Assembly (NCBI GenBank): GCA_001898645.1
Contig: MKUQ01000014.1
Coordinates: 124,001-188,000, forward strand
Length of the DNA stretch: 64,000 bases
DNA from: Burkholderiales bacterium 70-64
Lineage (GTDB): Bacteria; Pseudomonadota; Gammaproteobacteria; Burkholderiales; Burkholderiaceae_E
Direction of reading: 5' to 3'
This document shows positions 44,627 to 53,283 of this stretch, one piece after another. Positions within the stretch are counted from its first letter, which is position 1; every line of letters starts with the position of its first letter. A model generated the notes under the pieces. That model had not been told where the DNA came from and did no database searches. It was given only the letters and a program-made list of their open reading frames with translations. A program made the translations under genes and the position numbers.

Positions 44627-45715
44627 CTAGCCCTGGAACCCGAGGCGGGTGCGCAGCCGCACGCCGACCAGGGTTCCGGCGAAAGCGAGCGCCCACCAGA
44701 TCCAGCCGTGCAGGCTGCCGGTGGAGATGCCGCTCACGAACGCGCCGACGTTGCAGCCGAAGGCCAGGCGCGAGCTGTAGCCCATCGCCAGGCCGGCCAG
44801 CAGGCCCGCGCTCCATTGCGCGCGCGTGAGCCGCGGCGCCGGGCCCTCGTCGCCGGCGCGCCGCCTGCGCTCGGCCACTGCCAGCGCGCCGGCGAGGATG
44901 CCGATGTTGGTGATCGAGGTGACGTCGAGCAGGATGGTCTGCGAGAGCTGCGCCAGTTGCGCCGGCTGGCCCCAGAAGGCATTGCCCGAGGGATCCCAGC
45001 CCGCCGCCACGGCCAGCTTGGCCGCCCACAGGCCGAAACCGTAGACCACGCCCCAGGGCTGGCCGGCGATGACCAGGTTGAGCGCGGCCAGCACGGCCAG
45101 CGCCAGCGCGCCGACGAGCAGGCGGCGATCGAGCCGCGGCAGGCCGGCGCCGCGGCCGCGCCATGCCACCAGCGCGGCGACGATCGCCAGCGCCGCCAGG
45201 GTGAGCGCGAGGGCCTTGCCCGGACCTTCCGCCTGCACCAGCCCGAAGGGCTCCAGGCGCCCGAGCGAGAGCCAGAAGTGCAGATGCGCCGCGCCCAGGA
45301 AGCTGCCCACTGCGAACAGCGGCAGCGCCGCGACGTTCAGCGGCACGCCCATCCCCGCCTTGTACAGCGTGCCCGAGCCGCAGCCGTCGGCGATCTGCAT
45401 CGCCAGGCCGAACACGAACGCGCCGACCAGCAGGCTCACGCTGGGCGGGCCGAGCGCGGCGATCAGCTCGGTGGGGAAGCGCGCCAGCAGCGGCATCGAC
45501 AGCGCGGCCGCCAGCGCCAGCAGCACGATCTGCGCCAGCATGCCGCGCGCGTCGCGATCGACCACGAAGCGGCGCCAGCCGGTGGTGAAGCCGAAGCGCG
45601 CCGCAGCCAGCGCCACGCCCATGCCGACGCCGACGAGAAACAGCACGCCCTGGCGCAGCGAGACGAACCAGGCCAGCGCGACGAAGGCGGCGGCGATCGC
45701 GCTGCGCACCGGCAT
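44627..45715 (-). CDS. YeeE/YedE family sulfur-compound transporter
   Basis: A 362-residue membrane protein of the YeeE/YedE family; the E. coli relative and TsuA import thiosulfate. About nine to ten helices are seen, and the conserved cysteine motifs GCGSGTLYKAG (C112) and GYSSRLAFGCNVGAFVSGISTGSLHGW are intact. The start is uncertain: ATG 45715 gives the first helix soon after, but an in-frame GTG at 45838 overlaps the rhodanese end and would add an Ala-rich tail. It follows the periplasmic rhodanese gene, pointing to coupled thiosulfate handling and uptake. Confidence 0.85.
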   Translation of the reverse strand: MPVRSAIAAAFVALAWFVSLRQGVLFLVGVGMGVALAAARFGFTTGWRRFVVDRDARGMLAQIVLLALAAALSMPLLARFPTELIAALGPPSVSLLVGAFVFGLAMQIADGCGSGTLYKAGMGVPLNVAALPLFAVGSFLGAAHLHFWLSLGRLEPFGLVQAEGPGKALALTLAALAIVAALVAWRGRGAGLPRLDRRLLVGALALAVLAALNLVIAGQPWGVVYGFGLWAAKLAVAAGWDPSGNAFWGQPAQLAQLSQTILLDVTSITNIGILAGALAVAERRRRAGDEGPAPRLTRAQWSAGLLAGLAMGYSSRLAFGCNVGAFVSGISTGSLHGWIWWALAFAGTLVGVRLRTRLGFQG

Positions 45716-45816
45716 GGCGCGCGGCGCGGCTGCCGCTGCGGCCGACTGCGCGGCCGCTTCCGTCGCCGAGGCGCCGGCGGGCGCAGCGCCCCGGGTCGCC
45801 GCGGCCCGATCCTCGC

Positions 45817-46770
45817 TCAGTTGAACGTGCGTTGCCACCAGAGCTTCGCGTCGATGAGCAGCTGCTTGGCGCGGTTGGGCACGTTGGCCATCGGCAGGCC
45901 AGAGCGGCTCCAGTCCACCATCGATTCCGGGTACAGCTTCACGTCCTTCTCGCCCAGCACCTCGGAGAGCGCGAACCAGTTGGTCGCGGCCCAGTGGCCG
46001 GTATTGCAGAACGACACCGTCTCGACGTCGCCGTCGAGCCTGGCCTGCTCGGCCAGCCGCTTCGCCTCGTCGGTGGGCACGAAGGTGGCGGTGCCGGGAC
46101 GGAACCAGCGCGCGTTGTCGAAGTTCTCGGCGCCCACCAGGGTGCCCGGCACCTTGGCCGCCGGGGCGCGGGTGTCGCCTTCGAAGAAGGCCTTGGGCCG
46201 TGCATCGAGCAGGCGCACCTTCGCGGGATCGAGCGCGGCGATCTCGTCGCGCGTGGCGATCAGGCTGCGATCGAGCACCGGCGTGTAGCTGCTCGCGGCC
46301 ACCTTCACGGCGTCGCTGCGGGTCGGCAGGCTCGCGGCGGTCCAGGCCTTGTAGCCGCCGTTGAGGATGGACAGCTGCTTCAGGCCGGCGACCTTCAGCG
46401 TCCAGTACACCCGTGCGGCGGCGCCGAAGTCGGTCGAATCGGTGCCTGCCGACACGATCACCGCATGCACCTGCGGCGCCAGGCCGAGCGAGCGGATCGT
46501 GGCGGTGAGCTTGTCGAGCGGCGGCAGCGCGCCCGGGTTGTCCTTGGGTCCGCGCCACTGGCTGTAGGGCGCCGACACCGCGCCCGGCACGTGTCCGGCG
46601 GTGTACACAGGCTGGCCCTCGGGCGTCTTGCCCTCGCGGATGTCGACGATGCGCACGTCGGCGTTGCCGAGCAGCGCCTTCAATTGCTCGGGCGCGAGCA
46701 GCGGCTGGGCCTGGGCGAACGCCGAAACCGCGCCCAGCAGGGTCAGGCACAACAGCAGGATTCTCGGCAT
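45817..46770 (-). CDS. Periplasmic two-domain rhodanese (thiosulfate sulfurtransferase)
   Basis: An exported sulfurtransferase of 317 residues with a signal peptide (residues 1-19, AFAQA end). Two rhodanese domains are present. The second carries the active-site C255 in VSFCNTGHWAA; the first has lost the cysteine (IVSAGTDSTDF), as usual in SseA-like proteins. Thiosulfate or a persulfide is the likely donor. It is the first gene of a minus-strand group with the YeeE transporter and diverges from the RND efflux operon over 150 bases. Confidence 0.85.
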   Translation of the reverse strand: MPRILLLCLTLLGAVSAFAQAQPLLAPEQLKALLGNADVRIVDIREGKTPEGQPVYTAGHVPGAVSAPYSQWRGPKDNPGALPPLDKLTATIRSLGLAPQVHAVIVSAGTDSTDFGAAARVYWTLKVAGLKQLSILNGGYKAWTAASLPTRSDAVKVAASSYTPVLDRSLIATRDEIAALDPAKVRLLDARPKAFFEGDTRAPAAKVPGTLVGAENFDNARWFRPGTATFVPTDEAKRLAEQARLDGDVETVSFCNTGHWAATNWFALSEVLGEKDVKLYPESMVDWSRSGLPMANVPNRAKQLLIDAKLWWQRTFN

Positions 46771-46845
46771 GGCGATGTCCTCGGAACTCGGAGCCGTTCA
46801 TGATGCGGCGATCGCGGCGCGAGGGTCGAGCATGTCGCGCAGCCT

Positions 46846-46859
46846 GCATTTGCATATTT
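46846..46859. promoter_or_regulatory. AT-rich motif GCATTTGCATATTT before the RND operon
   Basis: This 14-base motif lies 75 bases before the chosen start of the TolC-family gene. It matches 12 of 14 bases of GCATTTGCAAATCT at 55612-55625, at nearly the same distance before the second efflux operon. It is a candidate binding site for a shared regulator. Confidence 0.4.
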
Positions 46860-46868
46860 CGGCACGAT

Positions 46869-46901
46869 GCAAGCTTGCCGCAAGCATGCTGCAAGCCTGG
46901 C
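46869..46901. promoter_or_regulatory. Three 11-bp direct repeats before the RND operon
   Basis: GCAAGC starts at 46869, 46880 and 46891, exactly 11 bases apart, with partly conserved following bases (GCAAGCNTG). OmpR/PhoB-type response regulators bind direct repeats with this helical spacing. The two-component system encoded at the end of the same operon is the obvious candidate, which is an inference. Confidence 0.55.
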
Positions 46902-46920
46902 GTTGGGGTGGGTCCCTAGA

Positions 46921-48300
46921 GTGCCGCTCTTGCCCAGCCTGCGCGAGCCCGCCCTGAACCGCTCCTCCTTTTCCAGACGCGGCCGCCGCGCCGCCGCGGC
47001 GCTCGCCTTGCTGTCGGCGTTCGTGCTGTCCGGCGCGACGGCGCTCGCCGCCGACGGCCAGCCGGAGGGTCTGCACCTGGCCGATGCCGAGCGCTCCCTG
47101 CTGGCGCACAACCGCGACCTGAAGAGCGCCCGCACGGCGCTGGACGCGGCGCAGGGAGTGCTCGCCGGCGCCTCGCGCCGGCCCAACCCGACGCTGACGC
47201 TGGGCGCCGGCAACGCACAGCAGGGCGAGTACCGCCCGCGCGATCTCGACCGCAGCATCCGGCTCGACCAGCTGATCGAGCGCGGCGACAAGCGCCGGCT
47301 GCGCACGCGCGCCGCGGACGAAGCGGCGCGGGCCGCGCGGTTCGACCTCGACGAGGCGCAGCGCCAGCTGCGCCTGGCCCTGGCGCAGGCCTACTACGGC
47401 CTGAAGTCGGCGCAGGAGGCGGCCGGCTTCGCCGAGGCCGACGCCGAGGCGCTGGCGCGCATGCTCGAGGCGGCCCGCCTGCGCCTGAAGGCGGGCGACG
47501 TCGCGCGCGCCGACGTCTCGCGCATCGAGGTCGACGCCGGCCAGGCCGACAACGTCTTGCGCCAGGCGCGCGCCGACCGCGAGGCCGCGCAGCTGGCGCT
47601 GGCCGTGCTGCTGGCGCGCGAGGCCGATGCATCGGATCTGGAGGCCGTCGATCCGTGGCCGGCGCTCGGCAGTGCCGAGGTGCCGGCCGACCGCGTCGAG
47701 GCTGCCGTCGCCGGGCGTCCCGACGTGCTGGCCGCCGCCGCCCGCCTGGAGGGTGCCGAGGCCCGCTTCGCCGGCGCGCGCGCGCAGCGCGTGCGCGACG
47801 TCAGCGTCGGCGTGTTCGCCGACCAGAACCGCCTGTCCAACGGCGGCCTGACCGTCGGGGTCTCGGTGAGCGTGCCGCTGTTCATCAACAACGACTTCAG
47901 CGGCGAGATCCGCCAGGCCGAGGCCGAGCGGGAGAGTGCGCGCATCGACCTCGACAAGGCGCGTGCCGATGCCCTGGCGGACCTGCGGCGGGCCCAGGTC
48001 ATGGTGCGCGCCGCCGCAGACCGGGTCGAGCGCATCGAGGCGCGCATCCTGCCCAGCGCCGAGAGCGCGACGCAGGCCACCGAGTTCGCCTATGCGCGCG
48101 GCGCCATCGCGCTCACCGACCTGCTCGACGCCAGGCGCCACCTGCAGGCGGCGCGGCGCGACCTGGCCGACGCGCGCGCCGCGCACGCCGTCGCGCAGGC
48201 CGCGCTCGAAGCGAGCCTCGTCGCGCCGCAGGCCGGGACGGCCGTCTCCGCGGATGCCGTCCCCGCGATGTTCCCCGCCGCCGCGACACCCGCGCGCTGA
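46921..48300 (+). CDS. TolC-family outer-membrane efflux protein (CzcC-like)
   Basis: Outer-membrane channel subunit of about 459 residues in a heavy-metal RND efflux system. A signal peptide (Arg-rich, then ALALLSAFVLSGATALA) precedes two repeated helical hairpin regions typical of TolC/CzcC (ARADVSRIEVDAGQADNVLRQA and the second half from residue ~270). The start is uncertain: GTG 46921 is given because three regulatory direct repeats lie just upstream, while an ATG at 46867 would place those repeats inside the gene. The adaptor and pump genes follow. Confidence 0.82.
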   Translation: MPLLPSLREPALNRSSFSRRGRRAAAALALLSAFVLSGATALAADGQPEGLHLADAERSLLAHNRDLKSARTALDAAQGVLAGASRRPNPTLTLGAGNAQQGEYRPRDLDRSIRLDQLIERGDKRRLRTRAADEAARAARFDLDEAQRQLRLALAQAYYGLKSAQEAAGFAEADAEALARMLEAARLRLKAGDVARADVSRIEVDAGQADNVLRQARADREAAQLALAVLLAREADASDLEAVDPWPALGSAEVPADRVEAAVAGRPDVLAAAARLEGAEARFAGARAQRVRDVSVGVFADQNRLSNGGLTVGVSVSVPLFINNDFSGEIRQAEAERESARIDLDKARADALADLRRAQVMVRAAADRVERIEARILPSAESATQATEFAYARGAIALTDLLDARRHLQAARRDLADARAAHAVAQAALEASLVAPQAGTAVSADAVPAMFPAAATPAR

Positions 48301-48351
48301 ACGTCGCGCCCGTCACGCCGGCCTGTCAACCGCATTCCTTCCGCCGTCGCC

Positions 48352-49503
48352 ATGCCATCCTTGCCGCCGCTCTCGTACCTCCGCCGCCGCTGCGCGGCGC
48401 TGCTCCTGGCGGGGCTCCTCGCCGCGTGCGGCTCCCACGAGCGTCCCGCTCCGCCCGCCGCCGAGGCCGTCGTCGAAGGCGAGCAGGTCCGCTTTCCGGT
48501 GGGCAGCCAGCAGGTGGCGGCGCTGCGCACCATCGAGATCCGTCCCCAGCAGGCCGAATCGATCCGCATCCAGGGGCGGCTCGCCTGGGACGAGACGCGC
48601 AGCGCGCGCATCGACGTGCCGGTGGCCGGACGGCTGGTGCGCATCCTCGCCGCGCCCGGCGACGCGGTGAAGGCCGGCCAGGCGCTGGCGCAGATCGCTT
48701 CGCCCGAGATCGGCCAGGCCCAGGCCGAGGCGCGGCGCGCCGAGGCCGACTACCGGGTGGCCGCCGAGAGCTACGCGCGCGTGCAGGAGCTGCACCAGGC
48801 GGGCGTCTCGCCGACCCGCGAGCTGCAGGCCGCCGAGGCCGAGCTGGCGCGGGCGCGCGCCGAGCGCCAGCGCGCGTTCGCGCGCAGCCGCCTGTACGGC
48901 GTCGGCGGCGACATCGACCAGGTCTACACGCTGCGCTCGCCGCTGGCCGGCGTGGTCGTCGAACGCCACGCCACGCCTGGCCTGGAGGTGCGGCCCGAGC
49001 AGGCGCAGCCCGACCAGCCGGCGCTGTTCGTGGTGAGCGACCCGACCCGGCTGTGGGCCAGGCTGGACGTTCCCGAGAGCCTGGCCGGCGCGGTGCGCCC
49101 CGGCCAGGCCGTGGCGCTGCGCGCCGGCGCGCTGCCCGAGCGCGTCATCGCCGCGCGCATCGTGCACGTGTCCGACTTCATCGACCCGGCCACGCGCACG
49201 CTGAAAGTGCGCGCCGACGTCGACAATGCCGAGCGCCTGCTCAAGGCCGAGATGTTCGTGAGCGCCGAGCTGTCGATGCCGGCGCGCGCGGCGCTCACCG
49301 TGCCGGCCGACGCCGTCTATCTCCTGGGCGAGCACTACTACGCCTTCGTCGACCAGGGCGAGGGCCGCTACGCGCGGCGCAGGCTGAAGGCCGAGGAGGC
49401 CGGCTTCGGCACCATGCGCGTGCTCGCGGGCCTGCAGGCAGGCGACCGCGTCGTGGTCGACGGCGCGCTCCTGCTGCAGCAGCTGCTGGGCAGCCGGCAA
49501 TGA
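48352..49503 (+). CDS. RND efflux periplasmic adaptor (CzcB-like lipoprotein)
   Basis: Membrane-fusion protein of 383 residues linking the inner-membrane pump to the outer-membrane channel. The lipobox LLAACGS puts the lipid anchor at about residue 22. The barrel-sandwich half-motif PVAGRLVRILAAPGDAVKAGQALAQI, a coiled-coil hairpin and the second half LRSPLAGVVVERHATPGLEV are in normal order. It lacks the His-rich metal-binding N-terminus of some CzcB proteins. Its stop overlaps the pump start as ATGA. Confidence 0.88.
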   Translation: MPSLPPLSYLRRRCAALLLAGLLAACGSHERPAPPAAEAVVEGEQVRFPVGSQQVAALRTIEIRPQQAESIRIQGRLAWDETRSARIDVPVAGRLVRILAAPGDAVKAGQALAQIASPEIGQAQAEARRAEADYRVAAESYARVQELHQAGVSPTRELQAAEAELARARAERQRAFARSRLYGVGGDIDQVYTLRSPLAGVVVERHATPGLEVRPEQAQPDQPALFVVSDPTRLWARLDVPESLAGAVRPGQAVALRAGALPERVIAARIVHVSDFIDPATRTLKVRADVDNAERLLKAEMFVSAELSMPARAALTVPADAVYLLGEHYYAFVDQGEGRYARRRLKAEEAGFGTMRVLAGLQAGDRVVVDGALLLQQLLGSRQ

Positions 49504-52500
49504 TCCGCCGCATCGTCGCCTTCGCGCTCGGCCAGCCGCTGTTCGTCGTGCTGGGCGTGCTGATCCTGATCGGCGGCGGCCTGATCGCGTTCAGGAACCT
49601 ACCGGTCGAAGCGTTCCCCGACGTCACCGACACCCAGGTCACGGTGATCACGCTGTTCCCGGGGCGCGCCGCCGAGGAGGTCGAGCGGCAGGTCACCATC
49701 CCGATCGAGGTGGCGCTCTCGGGCGTGCCCAACGCCATCCGCGTGTTCTCGCACACCCAGTTCGGCCTGTCCTACCTGGTGGTGACCTTCAACGACGAGG
49801 TCAACGGCTATTTCGCGCGCCAGCAGGTGCTCGAGCGGCTGCGCGACGCCGACCTGCCCGACGGCGTGCGCCCGGAGCTGGCGGCGATGACCTCGGCGAT
49901 CAGCGAGGTCTACCGCTACCGCCTGAAGGCGGCCGACCGCAATTCGACGCAGCTGCGCGAGCTGCAGAACTGGGTGATGGAGCGACAGCTCAGGACGGTG
50001 CCCGGCGTGGCCGACGTGGTGAGCTTCGGCGGCCTGATCAAGACCTACGAAGTGCAGCCCGACATCGGCAGGCTGCGCAGCCACCGGGTCAGCCTGCAGC
50101 AGCTCGTCGACGCGCTGGACAGGTCGAACCAGAACGCCGGCGGCGGCTACGTCGAGCACGGCAGCCAGCAGTTCCTGATCCGCGGCATCGGCCTGCTGCG
50201 CTCGGCGCAGGACCTGGAGGACGTGGTGGTGGCCGAGCGCGACGGCACGCCGGTGCTGGTGCGCGACCTGGCGCGCGTGGCGATCGGCGCGGTGCCGCGC
50301 CAGGGCGTGATCGGCCAGGACGACGACGACGACGTGGTCTCGGGCATCGTGCTGATGCGCAAGGGCGAGAACCCCTCGAAGGTGCTCGCCGCCCTCAAGG
50401 AGAAGCTCGACGAGATCGCGCACACGCAGCTGCCGCGCGGCACCGAGATCGTGCCGTTCTACGACCGCAGCTGGCTGATCGCGCGCACCATGAAGACGGT
50501 GTTCACCAACCTGGTGGAAGGCGCCGTGCTGGTGTGCGTGGTGCTCTACCTGTTCCTCTCCAACCTGCGCGCGGCGGCCATCGTCGCCTCCATCATCCCG
50601 CTGGCGCTGCTGGGCACCTTCCTCGGGCTGACCTTCGTCGGCATCCCGGCCAACCTGCTGTCGCTGGGCGCGATGGATTTCGGCATCATCGTCGACGGCG
50701 CGGTGATCGTGGTCGAGCACATCTTCCACCGCCTGGCGCAGCTGCGCGACGCGGCCTCCGCCGAAGACCGGCGCCGTACGGTGCTCGATGCCGCCGTCGA
50801 GGTCGGGCGCCCGACGCTGTTCTCGATGCTCATCATCATCGCCGCGCACATCCCGATCTTCACCCTGCAGCGCCACGAAGGGCGCATCTTCGCGCCGATG
50901 GCCTGGTCGGTGAGCTCGGCGCTGGTCACGTCGCTGGTGCTCTCCCTGACGCTGGTGCCCCTGCTGTGCCTGGCGCTGCTGCGGCGCAAGCTGCCGCACG
51001 GCGAGAACCGGCTCATCGCCGCGTGCAAGCGCGTGTACCGGCCGGCGCTCGAGTGGTCGCTCGATCACAAGCCGGCGGTGTTCGCGGCGGCCGTGGTCGC
51101 GCTGGCCGGCGCGGCGGCGCTGGCGCCGCAGCTGGGCACCGAATTCCTGCCCGAGCTCAACGAGGGCAGCGTGTGGGTGAACGTGACGCTCGAGCCTTCG
51201 ACCTCGATCAGCGCCGCGCAGGCGCAGGCGCGCAAGGTGCGTGACCTGCTGCGCCGCTCGCCCGAGGTGCGCAGCGTGATCTCCAAGCTCGGCCGCCCCG
51301 AGGACGGCACCGACCCCAAGATCGCCAGCCAGCTCGAGGTGCTGGTCGACCTGGCGCCCGAGGAGGAATGGAAGCGCGGCCTGAGCAAGCCGCAGGTGCT
51401 GGCCGAGCTGGATGCCGCGCTGGGCACCCTGCCGGGCGTGGTCTACAGCTTCTCCCAGCCGATCCGCGACAACGTGCTCGAGAGCATCTCGCAGATCGAC
51501 GGGCAGATCGTGATCAAGATCACCGGCGACGACCTCGACAAGCTGCGCGCCTACGGCGACACGGTGCTGGGCGCCATCGACGGCGTGCGCGGCGTCTCGC
51601 GCGCCTTCGTCGATCGCGCCGGCCAGCTGCCGCAATACCGCATCGAGGTCGACCGGGCGCGCGCCGCGCGCTTCGGCCTGAACGCGGCCGACATCGACGC
51701 GGTGATCGAGGCGGCGCTCGCCGGCCGCGACGCCACCTACATCTGGGAGGGCGAGCGCCGCTTCGCGGTGGTGGTGCGCATGCGCGAGGAGGATCGCGAG
51801 CTGGCGCGGCTGCGCGACGTCCCGCTCGCCACGCCCTCGGGGCTGTTCCTGCCGCTGTCGGAGGTGGCCACCTTCCGCGTCGCCAGCGGCGCGATGAACA
51901 TCGCACGCGAGGGCGGCCGGCGCGTGCTGTCGATCGGCGTGTTCATCAAGGACCGCGACATGGGCAGCGTGGTGGCCGAGATGCAGCAGCGTACCGCCGC
52001 CGCGCTGAAGCTCGACGAGGGCTACACCGTGAGCTGGTCGGGCGAGTTCGAGAACCAGGAGCGCGCCATGGCGCGCCTGTCGTGGGTGGTGCCGCTGTCG
52101 ATCGTGATCATCTTCCTGTTCCTGTTCGACGCCTTCAAGTCGCTCAGGAACGCCTCGCTCATCATCGCCAACATCCCGTTCGCGATGGTGGGCGGCATCG
52201 TGGCGCTGTACCTCACCGGCACCGCGCTGTCGGTGTCGGCCGCGATCGGCTTCATCGCGCTGTTCGGCCAGGCAGTGCTCAACGGGGTGGTCATGCTGGC
52301 CTACTTCGGCCAGCTGCGCGAGGGCGGCATGACGGTGCGCGAGGCGGTGGTACACGGCTCGCTCGAGCGGCTGCGCACCGTGCTGATGACGGCGCTGCTG
52401 GCCTCGCTCGGCCTGCTGCCGATGGCGCTGTCGCACGGCATCGGCTCCGAGACGCAGAAGCCGCTGGCCATCGTCGTCATCGGCGGGCTGGTCAGCGCCA

Positions 52501-52592
52501 CGCTGCTCACCCTGCTGGTGCTGCCGACCCTGTACGGCGCCGTCCACGGGCGCCGCGGTAGGATGGCGCGTGAGCATCCGGCATTGGAATGA
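49500..52592 (+). CDS. CzcA/CusA-type heavy-metal RND efflux pump
   Basis: The 1030-residue proton-driven inner-membrane pump. It belongs to the heavy-metal (HME) subgroup, judged from the helix-4 motif DFGIIVDGAVIVVEH (D393), which in this class carries the acidic proton-relay residues. Twelve membrane helices and two large periplasmic loops are evident. Methionine pairs that define copper/silver pumps are not obvious, so a zinc, cobalt, cadmium or nickel specificity is more likely, but this is not certain. It is translationally coupled to the adaptor and followed by a response regulator after ten bases. Confidence 0.9.
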   Translation: MIRRIVAFALGQPLFVVLGVLILIGGGLIAFRNLPVEAFPDVTDTQVTVITLFPGRAAEEVERQVTIPIEVALSGVPNAIRVFSHTQFGLSYLVVTFNDEVNGYFARQQVLERLRDADLPDGVRPELAAMTSAISEVYRYRLKAADRNSTQLRELQNWVMERQLRTVPGVADVVSFGGLIKTYEVQPDIGRLRSHRVSLQQLVDALDRSNQNAGGGYVEHGSQQFLIRGIGLLRSAQDLEDVVVAERDGTPVLVRDLARVAIGAVPRQGVIGQDDDDDVVSGIVLMRKGENPSKVLAALKEKLDEIAHTQLPRGTEIVPFYDRSWLIARTMKTVFTNLVEGAVLVCVVLYLFLSNLRAAAIVASIIPLALLGTFLGLTFVGIPANLLSLGAMDFGIIVDGAVIVVEHIFHRLAQLRDAASAEDRRRTVLDAAVEVGRPTLFSMLIIIAAHIPIFTLQRHEGRIFAPMAWSVSSALVTSLVLSLTLVPLLCLALLRRKLPHGENRLIAACKRVYRPALEWSLDHKPAVFAAAVVALAGAAALAPQLGTEFLPELNEGSVWVNVTLEPSTSISAAQAQARKVRDLLRRSPEVRSVISKLGRPEDGTDPKIASQLEVLVDLAPEEEWKRGLSKPQVLAELDAALGTLPGVVYSFSQPIRDNVLESISQIDGQIVIKITGDDLDKLRAYGDTVLGAIDGVRGVSRAFVDRAGQLPQYRIEVDRARAARFGLNAADIDAVIEAALAGRDATYIWEGERRFAVVVRMREEDRELARLRDVPLATPSGLFLPLSEVATFRVASGAMNIAREGGRRVLSIGVFIKDRDMGSVVAEMQQRTAAALKLDEGYTVSWSGEFENQERAMARLSWVVPLSIVIIFLFLFDAFKSLRNASLIIANIPFAMVGGIVALYLTGTALSVSAAIGFIALFGQAVLNGVVMLAYFGQLREGGMTVREAVVHGSLERLRTVLMTALLASLGLLPMALSHGIGSETQKPLAIVVIGGLVSATLLTLLVLPTLYGAVHGRRGRMAREHPALE

Positions 52593-52602
52593 TCCCGCCG
52601 AC

Positions 52603-53283
52603 ATGAGAGTGCTGATCGTCGAGGACGACCCCCTGCTGGCCGACGGCCTGACGCGCACCTTCAACGGGCAGGGCTTCGTCGCCGACACCGTCGCCAGCGG
52701 CTACAGCGCCGACGAGCTGCTGCGCCGCGATCCCTTCGACCTGCTGGTGCTCGACGTGGGCCTGCCGGGCATCGACGGATTCGAGGTGGCGCGCCGCGTG
52801 CGCCGGCGCGGCGACGCGGTGCCCATCCTCATGCTCACCGCCCGCGATGCCGTGCAGGACCGCGTGCACGGCCTGAACGTGGGCGCCGACGACTACGTGC
52901 AGAAGCCCTTCGACAAGGACGAGCTGCTGGCGCGCGCGCACGCGCTGGTGCGCCGCAGCCGCGCCGCCCAGCGCGACGTCGTCTCCCACGGCCGGCTGGA
53001 GATGGACTGCGCGGCGCGCCGCTGCTTCGCCGGCGGCGTGCCGCTGGAGCTGCCCCCGCGCGAATGGCTGCTGCTGGAGTACCTGCTGCGCAACGTCGAG
53101 CGCGTGGTCAACAAGGAACAGATCATCGCCGCGGTGTGCCGCTGGGACGACGACATGAGCGGCAATGCGGTGGAGGTGTACGTATCGCGCCTGCGCGCCA
53201 AGCTCGAGCCGCACGGCGTGCGCATCCGTACCGTGCGCGGTTTCGGCTACATGCTGCAGGCCGCGGCGGACGATCCGCGTTGA
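52603..53283 (+). CDS. OmpR-family response regulator (QseB/TctD type)
   Basis: A response regulator of 226 residues. The receiver domain has the acidic cluster E7-D8-D9, phosphorylation site D51 (LLVLDVGLPG) and K101 (YVQKPF); the C-terminal winged helix ends RIRTVRGFGYML. ATG 52603 gives the canonical MRVLIVEDDP start; GTG 52570 is in frame and has a possible AGGA site. Its place directly after the pump gene, with a kinase next, means it likely controls this efflux operon. Confidence 0.9.
   Translation: MRVLIVEDDPLLADGLTRTFNGQGFVADTVASGYSADELLRRDPFDLLVLDVGLPGIDGFEVARRVRRRGDAVPILMLTARDAVQDRVHGLNVGADDYVQKPFDKDELLARAHALVRRSRAAQRDVVSHGRLEMDCAARRCFAGGVPLELPPREWLLLEYLLRNVERVVNKEQIIAAVCRWDDDMSGNAVEVYVSRLRAKLEPHGVRIRTVRGFGYMLQAAADDPR

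Noticed and set aside
49599-52688. A 1029-codon open frame antisense to the RND pump gene
   Set aside because: Mirror of GC-biased codons on the other strand, with no domain, signal or membrane pattern; the pump on the plus strand is convincing.
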